The position numbers were made by a program, and so were the translations under genes. Below are positions 16,169 through 24,567 of a stretch of 64,000 nt of DNA, one piece after another. Within the stretch, counting starts at the first letter, position 1. Each line of letters opens with the position of its first letter. A model generated the notes under the pieces. That model did no database searches and was not told the origin of the DNA. It worked only from the letters and a program-made list of their open reading frames with translations. Source of the stretch: Glutamicibacter sp. JL.03c (GTDB lineage: Bacteria > Actinomycetota > Actinomycetes > Actinomycetales > Micrococcaceae); the NCBI RefSeq assembly GCF_025854375.1, contig NZ_CP107575.1:2170001-2234000 (forward strand), read 5' to 3'.

Positions 16169-16827
16169 TACTTGGCTCCGGCAGGGTTGTAGATCACGAT
16201 GATCCGGGATTCGTTGGCCAGCGCTTGCAGCAACGGCTCGAGTTGATTCGGTTCCACTAGAAGTTCGAGGTTGGTTCCTTGCCTATCGACCAGTCCCCCG
16301 CCGCTTTCCACGCGGGCTGCGACCTCGACCATGGAGGAAAGCTTTTCTGGCACTCCGTACGTGTTGCCTCCGGACTCCCGATTGGCGATCCACACATCCA
16401 CAAAACTTCCCGGTCCAATTGACGAGGTCAGATCGGCAGGGAGTTCAATGTTGATGGGGCGTCGAGACCCGAGGTCGCTATGCGTCACGGAAGTCACCGG
16501 GATCAGTTCGCCGGCGCTGATGAAGGTGTTTGCACGAGCCAGATCATTGATGTCCGAGGCCGGGTCCAGATATCGTCCTGCCGTCTCGCCGAGTTGGACC
16601 TCTTGCGTTTTCATGTTTTCCGGTGTGAGTTGCTCGCCTAGGGTGATATTGGAGCGAGCAACGTAGACGGTGGTGGTTTCATGCATTTCACCGACGAGAT
16701 ACATGGTTCCGGCGACTGAGGCGACGACAAGGACGGCACCAAGGGCCAAGCGCGGATCCTTCCACCCTGGGCGTCTGATTCTAGCCGCCTTTACCGACCG
16801 CATCTCTTGGAGGACTTGTTCACTCAT
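16168..16827 (-). CDS. SAF-domain membrane protein (CpaB/RcpC-like)
   Basis: 219 residues with a short cytoplasmic N-terminus, one membrane segment (about residues 27-46, LALGAVLVVASVAGTMYLV), then an extracytoplasmic SAF-type beta domain (VYVARSNITLGEQLTPENM, ISAGELIPVTSV). SAF domains occur in CpaB/RcpC proteins of Tad pilus systems and in FlgA. The start at 16827 has GGAAGG about 12 bases upstream. It is translationally coupled to the CpaE-like ATPase that follows. Without other pilus genes in view, its role as a pilus secretin partner is doubtful in a Gram-positive; a role with the ATPase at the membrane is inferred. Confidence 0.85.
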   Translation of the reverse strand: MSEQVLQEMRSVKAARIRRPGWKDPRLALGAVLVVASVAGTMYLVGEMHETTTVYVARSNITLGEQLTPENMKTQEVQLGETAGRYLDPASDINDLARANTFISAGELIPVTSVTHSDLGSRRPINIELPADLTSSIGPGSFVDVWIANRESGGNTYGVPEKLSSMVEVAARVESGGGLVDRQGTNLELLVEPNQLEPLLQALANESRIIVIYNPAGAK

Positions 16828-16919
16828 CGTGGCTCAACCTTCCACCGGCGAATGTGCTTATGGATGGTGAGCCTACGACAAGTTCCTTCAGTAGAAAAGA
16901 CCCTTTTACATGGTGTGGA

Positions 16920-17480
16920 CTAATTTAGCGCCGTGGAGATGATCCAGCCTAATGATCCCAGGGGGATCAATAATTGGGGTCTGTGCCCGTTCGAGTGCAC
17001 GTATTCGTCGCGTTGGTGTACCCCAATCACGAGAAAGTCTTTGCCCACCTGGCTCAGTGTTCCTTCCGCGAGCGCTTGGCCCTGCAACCCGTGGATGCGG
17101 CAACGGGCCCTGTCGCGCAGCAAAGCACGGATGACTGCTGAAAACCGGATGGCCTTTCCTTGTTGGCTTTCTGTGGATATTGATCCGGGCGCAAGCGGCG
17201 GGGCTATGGATTCGACTGATTGATAGCGGACAATCCATTGGTTGGATTCAGATTCAAGGCAGAAATAGTCAGTCGCGCACGGGCCTAGCAGTGCGCGAAT
17301 TTCGGTGCGACCGACCAAATTGACTGAAATCTCTTGCCCGCGGAAGCGCAATAAACTCTCGCCAAGCTCAGCAGCCGCACGCTCGATCCTGGTGTTCTCG
17401 GCGATTTCATCTCGCAATTGAGCACGGTGTTGTTCGGCAAGTTGTGCCTCAAGATCATCAAAAAGTGAATCCCAGCGCAT
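16920..17480 (-). CDS. Conserved actinobacterial hypothetical protein
   Basis: 186 residues if started at the ATG at 17480 (MRWDSLFDDLEAQL); the frame opens at a TTG at 17567, but actinobacterial relatives I recall begin with this MRWxxLFxDLEAQ pattern. A charged helical N-terminus (about residues 1-55, many Glu/Arg) precedes two beta-rich repeats (ISVNLVGRTEIRALLG and CRIHGLQGQALAEGTLSQVGKDFLVIGVH) that resemble an Sm-like or small-barrel fold; that is inference. No catalytic motif or membrane segment is seen. It diverges from the membrane LysM gene and lies 92 bp upstream of the SAF gene in the same direction. Confidence 0.8.
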   Translation of the reverse strand: MRWDSLFDDLEAQLAEQHRAQLRDEIAENTRIERAAAELGESLLRFRGQEISVNLVGRTEIRALLGPCATDYFCLESESNQWIVRYQSVESIAPPLAPGSISTESQQGKAIRFSAVIRALLRDRARCRIHGLQGQALAEGTLSQVGKDFLVIGVHQRDEYVHSNGHRPQLLIPLGSLGWIISTALN

Positions 17481-17551
17481 ATGCCAACTGTACGAGACAA
17501 ATTCTTCTTCCAACAGCTCTTCACAAAAAGACTTCAAAGTGTCATTATCTT

Positions 17552-17571
17552 TATCAAATGCTATCAAATGC
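17552..17571. repeat. Two perfect tandem copies of TATCAAATGC
   Basis: A 10-bp direct repeat (17552-17561 and 17562-17571) in the divergent promoter region, ending 30 bp before the LysM gene start. One helical turn spacing is compatible with a regulator site, but two copies of a short motif could be chance slippage. Confidence 0.5.
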
Positions 17572-17601
17572 TATTGAAAGACACCTAAAGGAGTGTTTTA
17601 G

Positions 17602-18324
17602 ATGATGAGGATGCGAGCGCTGTTCATACTTTTCCTGTTTTCCGCTGCTGGTTCCGTTCTTCTGCATATTGCTCTGAGAAGCGTTTTTAGCTTTACCGCT
17701 GAGGCCGCATCCAGAGCAGAACCGTCAAGCTACATTCATTTCCTGATCAGCATTTCAACCCTGATTCTCCTGGCTCTGCTGCTGATGCGCTTCATTGCCG
17801 TACGCATGTTGACATGGGCCATCCATCATGAGCGCCGAAGGGTCCTCAAGTTTTTCCAGTGGATCGCACCGAGATTCAGCCGAAGGATCCTCACTTCGCT
17901 CGTCGGCACCTCGATCGTCCTTTCGAGCGTGGCTACGGCCAACGCCAGCACAGGCGCACCATCAGCGAACCCATCGAGCACGATCAGTGCGGAAAGCAGG
18001 AACCCACCCCGTGCCACGGAGAACATTCAACACGCAGTTCCGAGCGCTCAATGGTTCCCCGAGCAGATTTCAGTACCGATCAGCCGCCTGGTCACCTCCG
18101 GCGCTGAGCCCAAGCAGGAACGCAAAAGCTCTAGCACCGAAACCGTTGTGGCTGCAGGCGAAAACCTGTGGAGCATCGCTGCCACGCATCTTGGCGCACA
18201 AGCGACAGCGGAAGAAATCTCCCATTACTGGCCACGAATCTACAAGGCAAACAAGCACGTCATTGGTTCAGACCCCAACCATCTTGAGGTCGGAACAGTC
18301 CTAGCCCTTCCTCCGAAGGAATAG
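17602..18324 (+). CDS. Membrane-anchored LysM domain protein
   Basis: 240 residues. Two N-terminal hydrophobic helices (about residues 5-25 and 45-68), a basic loop (HHERRRVLKFFQ), a third hydrophobic segment (about 97-113), a Ser/Thr/Pro-rich linker, then a C-terminal LysM-like module (VVAAGENLWSIAATHLG ... VIGSDPNHLEVGTVLALP). AAAGGAG (17587-17593) precedes tandem ATGs at 17602 and 17605. Position between secA and the SAF gene, just upstream of an Rv3235-type gene, is shared with other actinobacteria. The role is unknown; cell-wall attachment of the C-terminus is inferred. Confidence 0.87.
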   Translation: MMRMRALFILFLFSAAGSVLLHIALRSVFSFTAEAASRAEPSSYIHFLISISTLILLALLLMRFIAVRMLTWAIHHERRRVLKFFQWIAPRFSRRILTSLVGTSIVLSSVATANASTGAPSANPSSTISAESRNPPRATENIQHAVPSAQWFPEQISVPISRLVTSGAEPKQERKSSSTETVVAAGENLWSIAATHLGAQATAEEISHYWPRIYKANKHVIGSDPNHLEVGTVLALPPKE

Positions 18325-18364
18325 CAACTGCAAATGGCAAATGCCACCGCTTCAAGGAGTCATC

Positions 18365-18871
18365 ATGAGTACCATTACCATCAGCTCGCGCTCGGCTACC
18401 GCGGTCCAAGTCCCCCGCACCGTCAATCAATCGGCCCACGAGGCAATATCAATGAGCTCGTCCTGCGAGTCACCGGCGCATCTGCGACGGGCACTGGATC
18501 ATATTTTTCATCGCTCCGAAGTCTGCCGAACAGAGCACCGGGCGATCGTGGAAATCACCCATGCTGTGGCTCGCGCAGTTTTCGAGATCGTCGCGGGCTA
18601 TCGCAGCGTCAGCCAATTGGCGTTCGTCATGGAGCCAAATTGCATTGCCAAACTACAACGCAGGGCCCTGCTGGAGACGGCGCAATACACCGTAGGCCCC
18701 GAGCCAGGGACCGCCCACGGCCAAATACTTTCCTTGCATTTGGACCGCTGCTTGTCAGGCTGCTGGGAATGCACGGCAATCCTCGGCTTTAAAAACCGCG
18801 TCCGCGCCGTGGCTCTCAAAATTGAGCCATGGCACGGACGCTGGCAAGTCACCGACGTGGAACTAATCTAG
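18365..18871 (+). CDS. Rv3235 family protein
   Basis: 168 residues. The conserved C-terminal half ([22 protein letters not shown] ... [23 protein letters not shown]) matches the Rv3235 family, found beside secA in many actinobacteria and of unknown function. The family pattern 'R-Q-L-A/F ... R-RW-T' is recognisable. The start at 18365 is chosen because AAGGAG sits six bases upstream; the frame extends to 18341. It follows the LysM gene by 40 bp, so they likely form one unit. Its stop codon overlaps that of secA on the other strand through the tetranucleotide CTAG. Confidence 0.82.
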   Translation: MSTITISSRSATAVQVPRTVNQSAHEAISMSSSCESPAHLRRALDHIFHRSEVCRTEHRAIVEITHAVARAVFEIVAGYRSVSQLAFVMEPNCIAKLQRRALLETAQYTVGPEPGTAHGQILSLHLDRCLSGCWECTAILGFKNRVRAVALKIEPWHGRWQVTDVELI

Positions 18872-21516
18872 TTTCGCTTGGACTTCTTTTTCTTCTTGCT
18901 ATTGGTCGCCTGCGCACGCGTGGTGCTGGCTTCCCCGTCTTCGTCCGGGCCGGTGAACTGCAGGTTCTTCGGCTTGGCCGATTCGTCGATCACAGGAGCA
19001 TCCCCAACAGCAGCGGCACCGGATGGGATCTCCAAGTTGAACAGCGCGCCGATGCTCTCTTCGCGGATGCCTTCCATCATGGTCTGGAACATCGTATAGC
19101 CCTCGCGCTGGTATTCCACCAGAGGGTCGCGCTGCGCCATTGCGCGCAGCCCGATCCCTTCCTTGAGGTAGTCCATCTCGTAGAGGTGCTCCTGCCACTT
19201 GCGTCCAATGGTGGACAGCACGACGCGACGCTCCAAATCACGCATGGTGGATGAACCGACACGCTTTTCGCGCTCTTCGTACTGGTACTGGGCGTCAGAG
19301 TGGATCTCTCGTTCCAGGAACTGTGCGGAGAGGTGTCCAATGCCGCCAGCTTCTTCCACGACTTCATCGAGGGTGATGCCGATCGGGTACAGCTGCTTGA
19401 GGTTGGTCCAGAGCTGCTTGAGCTCCCACTCATCCGGGTTGCCAACCTGGGTTGCTTCCAAGACCATGGCCTTGACGACATCTTCCAGGAAGTGGCCAAC
19501 CTTTTCTTCAAGGTCGCCGCCTTCCAGGATGGCGCGGCGATCAGCATAGATCGCTTCGCGCTGGCGGTTCATCACGTCATCGTACTTCAGGACGTTCTTG
19601 CGCTGTTCTGCGTTGACGCCTTCCACCTGGGCCTGGGCCGACTCGATGGCACGGGAGACCATCTTGGATTCCAGTGCAACGTCGTCTGGCATCGAAGGGT
19701 TGTTCATGATGCGCTCTGCCATGCCGGAATTGAAACGACGCATCAAATCGTCGGTCATCGACAGGTAGAAGCGAGACTCGCCTGGGTCACCCTGACGACC
19801 AGCACGACCACGCAACTGATTATCGATACGACGCGACTCGTGGCGTTCGGTACCCAGGACGTAGAGTCCGCCGAGTTCAGCGACTTCCTTGGCTTCCTTG
19901 GCTACCGTTTCCTTGGCCTTGGCAAAGACTTCATCCCAGACCTTGTTGTATTCTTCTGGATTGTTCTCAGAGTCCAGTCCGCGACGTTCCATTTCGGCGA
20001 CCGCGAGGAATTCTGCGTTGCCTCCGAGCATGATGTCGGTACCGCGACCAGCCATGTTGGTCGAAACGGTCACGCCGTTCTTGCGGCCGGCCATAGCGAC
20101 GACGGCTGCTTCACGTGCGTGCTGCTTGGCGTTCAGGACCTCGTGGCGGATTCCCTTCTTGGAGAGCAAGCGGGAAAGGTATTCGCTCTTCTCCACGCTG
20201 GTGGTGCCAACCAGAATCGGCTGGCCGGTTGCGTGGCGTTCAGCGATGTCCTCGACAACAGCGTCGAACTTGGAGACTTCATTCTTGTAGATGAAGTCGG
20301 ACTGGTCCGCGCGGATCGCAGGCTTGTTCGTTGGAATCTCGACGACGCCCAGCTTGTAGGTCCCCATGAATTCCGCGGCCTCGGTCTGCGCGGTACCGGT
20401 CATGCCCGAGATCTTCTCGTACATGCGGAAGTAGTTCTGCAAGGTGATGGTGGCCAAGGTCTGGTTTTCAGCCTTGATGGTCACGCTTTCCTTGGCTTCG
20501 ATCGCCTGGTGCATGCCTTCCGAGTAACGGCGGCCCTGCAATGCTCGGCCGGTGTGCTCGTCAACGATCATGACTTCGCCGTTGACTACAACGTAGTCCT
20601 TGTCCTTCTTGAACAGTTCCTTGGCCTTGATGGCGTTGTTCAGGAAACCGATCAGCGGAGTGTTGTTGGCTTCGTAGAGGTTGTCGATGCCAAGGTAATC
20701 TTCGACCTTTTCGATACCGGATTCCAGCACGCCAATGGTGCGCTTCTTTTCATCGACTTCGTAGTCATCTTCGCGCTTCAGGCGGGAGACGATCTTGGAG
20801 AATTCGGTGTACCAGCGATTCACATCGCCCGATGCCTGGCCCGAGATAATCAGCGGGGTTCGGGCTTCATCGATCAGAATCGAGTCGACCTCGTCAACGA
20901 TGACGAAGTTATGGCCGCGCTGGACCAATTCGTCCTTGCTCCACGCCATGTTGTCGCGAAGGTAGTCGAAGCCGAATTCGTTGTTCGTGCCGTAGGTGAT
21001 GTCTGCTTCGTACTGCTTGCGTCGCTCGTCCGGTTTCATGTTGGCCAAGATGCACCCGCAGCTCAAGCCGAGGAAACGGAATACGCGGCCCATCAAATCA
21101 GACTGGTATTGCGCGAGGAAGTCGTTGGTCGTCACCACATGGACGCCCTTGCCGGTCAGCGCGTTGAGGTATGCCGGAGCGGTCGCTACCAGTGTCTTGC
21201 CTTCACCGGTGCGCATTTCAGCGATATTGCCCAGGTGCAACGCGGCACCGCCCATGAGCTGGACGTCGAAGTGGCGCATGCCCAACACACGGTCCGACGC
21301 TTCGCGAACTACCGCAAAGGCCTCAGGGAGCAGGTCATCCAGGGACTCACCGTCAGCCAAACGTTCGCGGAACTTATCAGTTTCGCCCTTGAGCTCTTCG
21401 TCTGAAAGTTCGCGAATTTCGACTTCCAACGTATTGATCGTGTCGGCGTACTTACGAAGAGTTTTCAGAGTCTTCTTGTCGCCGGTACGCAAAATACGTT
21501 CTAGCAATGATGCCAC
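18868..21516 (-). CDS. secA: Preprotein translocase ATPase SecA
   Basis: The ATP-driven motor that pushes unfolded preproteins through SecYEG. Seen: [20 protein letters not shown] (Walker A, about residue 100), [20 protein letters not shown] (Walker B/DEAD region), [15 protein letters not shown] and [20 protein letters not shown] (helicase motifs V and VI). Length is 882 residues. The GTG start at 21516 has GGGAGC six bases upstream. The C-terminus is a Lys-rich tail (KKKKKSKRN) without the Cys-rich zinc-binding tail of E. coli SecA, as is common in actinobacterial SecA1. It is the last gene of a leftward series with hpf. Confidence 0.98.
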   Translation of the reverse strand: MASLLERILRTGDKKTLKTLRKYADTINTLEVEIRELSDEELKGETDKFRERLADGESLDDLLPEAFAVVREASDRVLGMRHFDVQLMGGAALHLGNIAEMRTGEGKTLVATAPAYLNALTGKGVHVVTTNDFLAQYQSDLMGRVFRFLGLSCGCILANMKPDERRKQYEADITYGTNNEFGFDYLRDNMAWSKDELVQRGHNFVIVDEVDSILIDEARTPLIISGQASGDVNRWYTEFSKIVSRLKREDDYEVDEKKRTIGVLESGIEKVEDYLGIDNLYEANNTPLIGFLNNAIKAKELFKKDKDYVVVNGEVMIVDEHTGRALQGRRYSEGMHQAIEAKESVTIKAENQTLATITLQNYFRMYEKISGMTGTAQTEAAEFMGTYKLGVVEIPTNKPAIRADQSDFIYKNEVSKFDAVVEDIAERHATGQPILVGTTSVEKSEYLSRLLSKKGIRHEVLNAKQHAREAAVVAMAGRKNGVTVSTNMAGRGTDIMLGGNAEFLAVAEMERRGLDSENNPEEYNKVWDEVFAKAKETVAKEAKEVAELGGLYVLGTERHESRRIDNQLRGRAGRQGDPGESRFYLSMTDDLMRRFNSGMAERIMNNPSMPDDVALESKMVSRAIESAQAQVEGVNAEQRKNVLKYDDVMNRQREAIYADRRAILEGGDLEEKVGHFLEDVVKAMVLEATQVGNPDEWELKQLWTNLKQLYPIGITLDEVVEEAGGIGHLSAQFLEREIHSDAQYQYEEREKRVGSSTMRDLERRVVLSTIGRKWQEHLYEMDYLKEGIGLRAMAQRDPLVEYQREGYTMFQTMMEGIREESIGALFNLEIPSGAAAVGDAPVIDESAKPKNLQFTGPDEDGEASTTRAQATNSKKKKKSKRN

Positions 21517-21649
21517 GTGGTAGCTCCCAATATCTCAAGCACAGTATTTTCTGGCGTCTTTAGTCTACGTGAGGAATTGGGCGTATCCGGCAATTCCCCG
21601 CGGTTGAGTACTGTTCTTATAGCGAACAGCAACATGATGGACAGCCTGT

Positions 21650-22822
21650 TCACAGGCCAACTTGCACTGATTCGAGCCCCAGCCACTGTGCCATGCGTTG
21701 CAGCTCTTCCAGCAGCGGCTGTTGCGCTCGGCCTTCCCAGCCATCCTCGAAGTGCACGCTCTTGGCGTGCAATACGCTGCGGGATCGATCCGCTTTCAGA
21801 TCCACTCGGCCTACGAATTCATCGCCGAAGAGCATCGGAAAGACGTAATATCCGTAGCGGCGCTTGGGCTCCGGAACATAGATCTCGATCCGGTACTCGA
21901 AGTTGAAGAAGCGCTCAAGGCGTTTGCGGTTGAAGACCATGGAATCAAAGGGTGATATCAAACGGAGGTCGGGCTCGATCTTGCGAGGAATCTTGGTCCC
22001 CAATCGCAGGTAGGCCGGTTCGTTCACCCCCGGCACCTGCACCTGTTCGATGACCCCGGCATCGGCCTGCTGAGCGAGCAATGCCTTGACGTCCCGGATA
22101 GGCAGCCTGAAATACTCTGCGACGCAATGTGCCGTGGCAATGCCCTGAGCCTCCAGCGATCGAGCGACCAATCGCTCCAGTGCGGCATGTCGATGCAACC
22201 CGTCGATTTCCAAAGGCTTCTTCAACACGTGGTGGGCCAGCGCGTAGCGGCGTTCGAATTGCGAGTTCCTGCCCAGGGTCAGGATCTTTGCCCGTGCGAA
22301 CAGTGATTCAGTTACATACTTCGTGTCGTTCCAATTCCATCCCCAGTGTTCTTTGGAAGCTGCTGGTGCCACGTCCAATGCCGAGCTGATTTCCCGGGCG
22401 CTGGAGCCAGGATTTGCTGCCAGATATTCGATGACTCGGTGCGAGAGTTCTTGCTGCCCTTCGGTGAACCGGTCGGACGCGTCGATCCAGGTTCGGCGCT
22501 GCCATAGCAAAAGATCCGGAACCAGCTCCGCACTGACCACGGATGCTTCATGGGCCCAGTATTCGGTCAAGGGGCTGCCCGGGGTGGCAAGAATGTTATC
22601 CAAGGCCTCGATGTCGTAAGCACCAAGCCTGGCGAAGATCGGCATGTAGTGGGCTCTGCGCACGACATTGACCGAGTCGACCTGCAACTGCGAGATCGAT
22701 TGGACGGCGGAGATCATTTTCCGTGCGCTGACTGCTTGGCCGGTCCTGCTGCGAGACAGACCTTGGGCGGCCAACGCGATTCGCCGAGCCTGTTTTTGGC
22801 TCAGGACGCGCTGACCGCCCAA
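21650..22822 (-). CDS. YcaQ-like winged-helix DNA glycosylase family protein
   Basis: Family of HTH_42 winged-helix proteins that includes E. coli YcaQ and Streptomyces AlkZ, DNA glycosylases acting on interstrand crosslinks and bulky adducts. The motif QLQVDSVNVVRRAHYMPIFARLG contains the QxQ pattern used for catalysis in AlkX/YcaQ-type members. Further family blocks are EYWAHEASVV, HWGWNWNDTKYV, and SPFDSMVFNRKRLERFFNFEYRIEIYVP. Length is 390 residues. The start is a TTG at 22822 without a good Shine-Dalgarno, 20 bp after the hpf stop, suggesting coupling. Whether its substrate is crosslinked DNA in this organism is inferred. Confidence 0.88.
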   Translation of the reverse strand: MGGQRVLSQKQARRIALAAQGLSRSRTGQAVSARKMISAVQSISQLQVDSVNVVRRAHYMPIFARLGAYDIEALDNILATPGSPLTEYWAHEASVVSAELVPDLLLWQRRTWIDASDRFTEGQQELSHRVIEYLAANPGSSAREISSALDVAPAASKEHWGWNWNDTKYVTESLFARAKILTLGRNSQFERRYALAHHVLKKPLEIDGLHRHAALERLVARSLEAQGIATAHCVAEYFRLPIRDVKALLAQQADAGVIEQVQVPGVNEPAYLRLGTKIPRKIEPDLRLISPFDSMVFNRKRLERFFNFEYRIEIYVPEPKRRYGYYVFPMLFGDEFVGRVDLKADRSRSVLHAKSVHFEDGWEGRAQQPLLEELQRMAQWLGLESVQVGL

Positions 22823-22842
22823 CGTCGATTGTGCGCTGATGG

Positions 22843-23541
22843 TTAACCCTCAGTTGCTAGTGCCTTGTCGCGGTAGCCGCGAGTTTCGGTGGTCGCTTCT
22901 TCATCGGAGCTCAGGGATGGATCCAAAGAGATGACGCCGTACTGGTACTGGGTACGTCCGTAAACCACCGCGTGCTCCCCGGTGGCTTCATCGATGAACA
23001 GGTAGAACGGGTGCCCGACCAGCTCCATGCGATCTACTGCATCGTCGACGCTCATCACTTCAGCCGGGAAGGACTTGCGGCGGATGACCACTGGCGAGTA
23101 TTCGGCCTCTTCTTCGGCTTGGGCAGCCTCGGCGGCCTTCTGGGCCTCGAGAGTGGATTCCACCAGCGACTTGTCACTGGAAACAGTTGGCAGTGCGCTT
23201 GTGGCCTCGTGCACTGCGACCGGGGTGTGGTTACCGCGGTGGACCTTGCGCTTGTCACGGGCCTTGCGCAGCCGTTCCAGGAGTTTTGCGAAAGCGATGT
23301 CGAAGGCGGCGAATTTGTCTGCGCCACGAGCTTCAGCTCGGATTGCCGGCCCGCGGCCGACAACGGTCAATTCAACGGACAGCGCCGTGCTCTGGTCACG
23401 GGCATGTGATTCTTTGAGGACCTTGACGTCAATGCGTTGAACCTTGGTGGCCAGCTGGTCGACCTTGGTTATTTTCTCATCCACGTACTCACGGAAACGA
23501 TCCGAAATGGTGATATTGCGTCCGCTGTAGTTCAGCTCCAT
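22843..23541 (-). CDS. hpf: Long-form ribosome hibernation promoting factor
   Basis: Binds the 30S decoding region and promotes 100S dimers when growth slows. The N-terminal S30AE domain (MELNYSGRNITISDRFREYV ... RAEARGADKFAAFDIAFAKLLERLRK) spans about residues 1-105. The C-terminal dimerisation domain (VIRRKSFPAEVMSVDDAVDRMELVGHPFYLFIDEATG) spans about 170-225. At 232 residues it is the long form. The start at 23541 is preceded by GGAGGACACC; the track of the frame to 23571 has no site. The spacing to secA and comF matches Rv3241c. A palindrome lies upstream at 23620-23634. Confidence 0.96.
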   Translation of the reverse strand: MELNYSGRNITISDRFREYVDEKITKVDQLATKVQRIDVKVLKESHARDQSTALSVELTVVGRGPAIRAEARGADKFAAFDIAFAKLLERLRKARDKRKVHRGNHTPVAVHEATSALPTVSSDKSLVESTLEAQKAAEAAQAEEEAEYSPVVIRRKSFPAEVMSVDDAVDRMELVGHPFYLFIDEATGEHAVVYGRTQYQYGVISLDPSLSSDEEATTETRGYRDKALATEG

Positions 23542-23575
23542 GGTGTCCTCCAATAGAGAGTCGGGTGACACAACA

Positions 23576-23602
23576 GTCCGAAATTTCCTTCCCTTCGGAC
23601 TG
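23576..23602. other. Hairpin in the hpf leader
   Basis: AGTCCGAA (23576-23583) pairs with TTCGGACT (23595-23602) around an 11-base loop, 35 bp upstream of the hpf start. No T-run follows, so it is more likely part of the 5' leader than a terminator for comF. Confidence 0.5.
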
Positions 23603-23619
23603 AAGATGGGCTTTTCGCT

Positions 23620-23634
23620 GCATCAGTGATGCAA
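23620..23634. promoter_or_regulatory. 15-bp palindrome upstream of hpf
   Basis: TGCATCAGTGATGCA, a perfect dyad around a central G, 79-93 bp upstream of the hpf start codon and inside the only gap between comF and hpf. It may be an operator for stationary-phase control; no matching regulator is known to me. Confidence 0.5.
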
Positions 23635-23709
23635 CCCATACTTCACCTTAGGCCACCACAGCGAAGATTCAAGTCTCTGAGCGCAGTTTTCCTATCGCGT
23701 TCAGCGTAA

Positions 23710-24498
23710 TCACTGTTCAGACTCATGATTCGGGGGCTTGGTCAAAGCCAATACGATCCCCAAAGTGACGTTGTATCCCGCTTCATGACAAGCCATCGCA
23801 GCCTGCTTGAGGGTCGACCCGGTGGTAAGGACATCGTCCACCAGGATGATGGGGCGTCCCGGTGTGTCGGCCTGCTCGGCAATGAAATGCTCCTTGCCGC
23901 TGCGCCGGGCAGATCCGCTCTTCAGTTTCTGCGCACCGGCAAGAATCGAGCTAACCCGATAATGAAGCACCGGCTTGACGGCCAGATCACCGGAATACAA
24001 TCTCCTGCGCATGCCGCGATTGAGCATCGAGGACACCGGGGAATAGCCGCGTTTCCCCGTGGCCTTGAGCGAACTGGGAACTGGAACGATGTACGTTTCC
24101 AGCTGGCCGGGCTGCGGAATGCAGCTGGAGTTGATGGCCGCGGCCAGATACGGAGCGAAAACCGCGCCAAGGAAGTAGCGCTGCTTGTTCTTGAAAGCCA
24201 GCATGGAACGCGCCAGTTCCTTGCCGTAGATGCCGCAGGAACTCACCGGAAGCCGCTGCGACAACAGCGGCAATTCAACGTAGTGGTGGTGGCCGTCGGG
24301 CAATGGCGGAAGGAAAAGCTGGCGCTGGATCTCGCTTCGGCATTCCGGGCAAAGCCGGAAGTCGGCCCGGGAACACACCGCGCAGCTGGTGGGAATCAGG
24401 AAGTTGGCCAACTCGCGAAAGCCAAAAGCGATCCACCGCATCTCCCTGCGCTGGCTCAAGTGATCCAGGGCACCCAGCCACGTCGTCGGCATGTTCAT
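23710..24498 (-). CDS. ComF family phosphoribosyltransferase-like protein
   Basis: 262 residues. N-terminal zinc-ribbon pattern CAVC...CPEC (about residues 38-52), then a phosphoribosyltransferase fold ending in the PRPP-binding motif IILVDDVLTTGSTL at about residue 220. ComF proteins take part in DNA uptake in Bacillus and Haemophilus; in actinobacteria the natural role is uncertain. Position between lpqB and hpf equals Rv3242c. The ATG at 24498 (or a second ATG six bases on) has no clear Shine-Dalgarno. No other competence gene is in this window. Confidence 0.92.
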   Translation of the reverse strand: MNMPTTWLGALDHLSQRREMRWIAFGFRELANFLIPTSCAVCSRADFRLCPECRSEIQRQLFLPPLPDGHHHYVELPLLSQRLPVSSCGIYGKELARSMLAFKNKQRYFLGAVFAPYLAAAINSSCIPQPGQLETYIVPVPSSLKATGKRGYSPVSSMLNRGMRRRLYSGDLAVKPVLHYRVSSILAGAQKLKSGSARRSGKEHFIAEQADTPGRPIILVDDVLTTGSTLKQAAMACHEAGYNVTLGIVLALTKPPNHESEQ

Positions 24499-24567
24499 GC
24501 AACGAGAATCGCGCGAAATGCCGGGGCCGGGAGCAGGAAAACGACCGGTTGTGGAAAGGGCGAGTGG

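Noticed and set aside
19300-21405. A 701-residue frame antisense to secA
   Set aside because: It mirrors secA exactly; composition is odd (rich in Val, Asp, His, Phe) and no family motif or ribosome-binding site is seen. High GC makes long antisense frames common.
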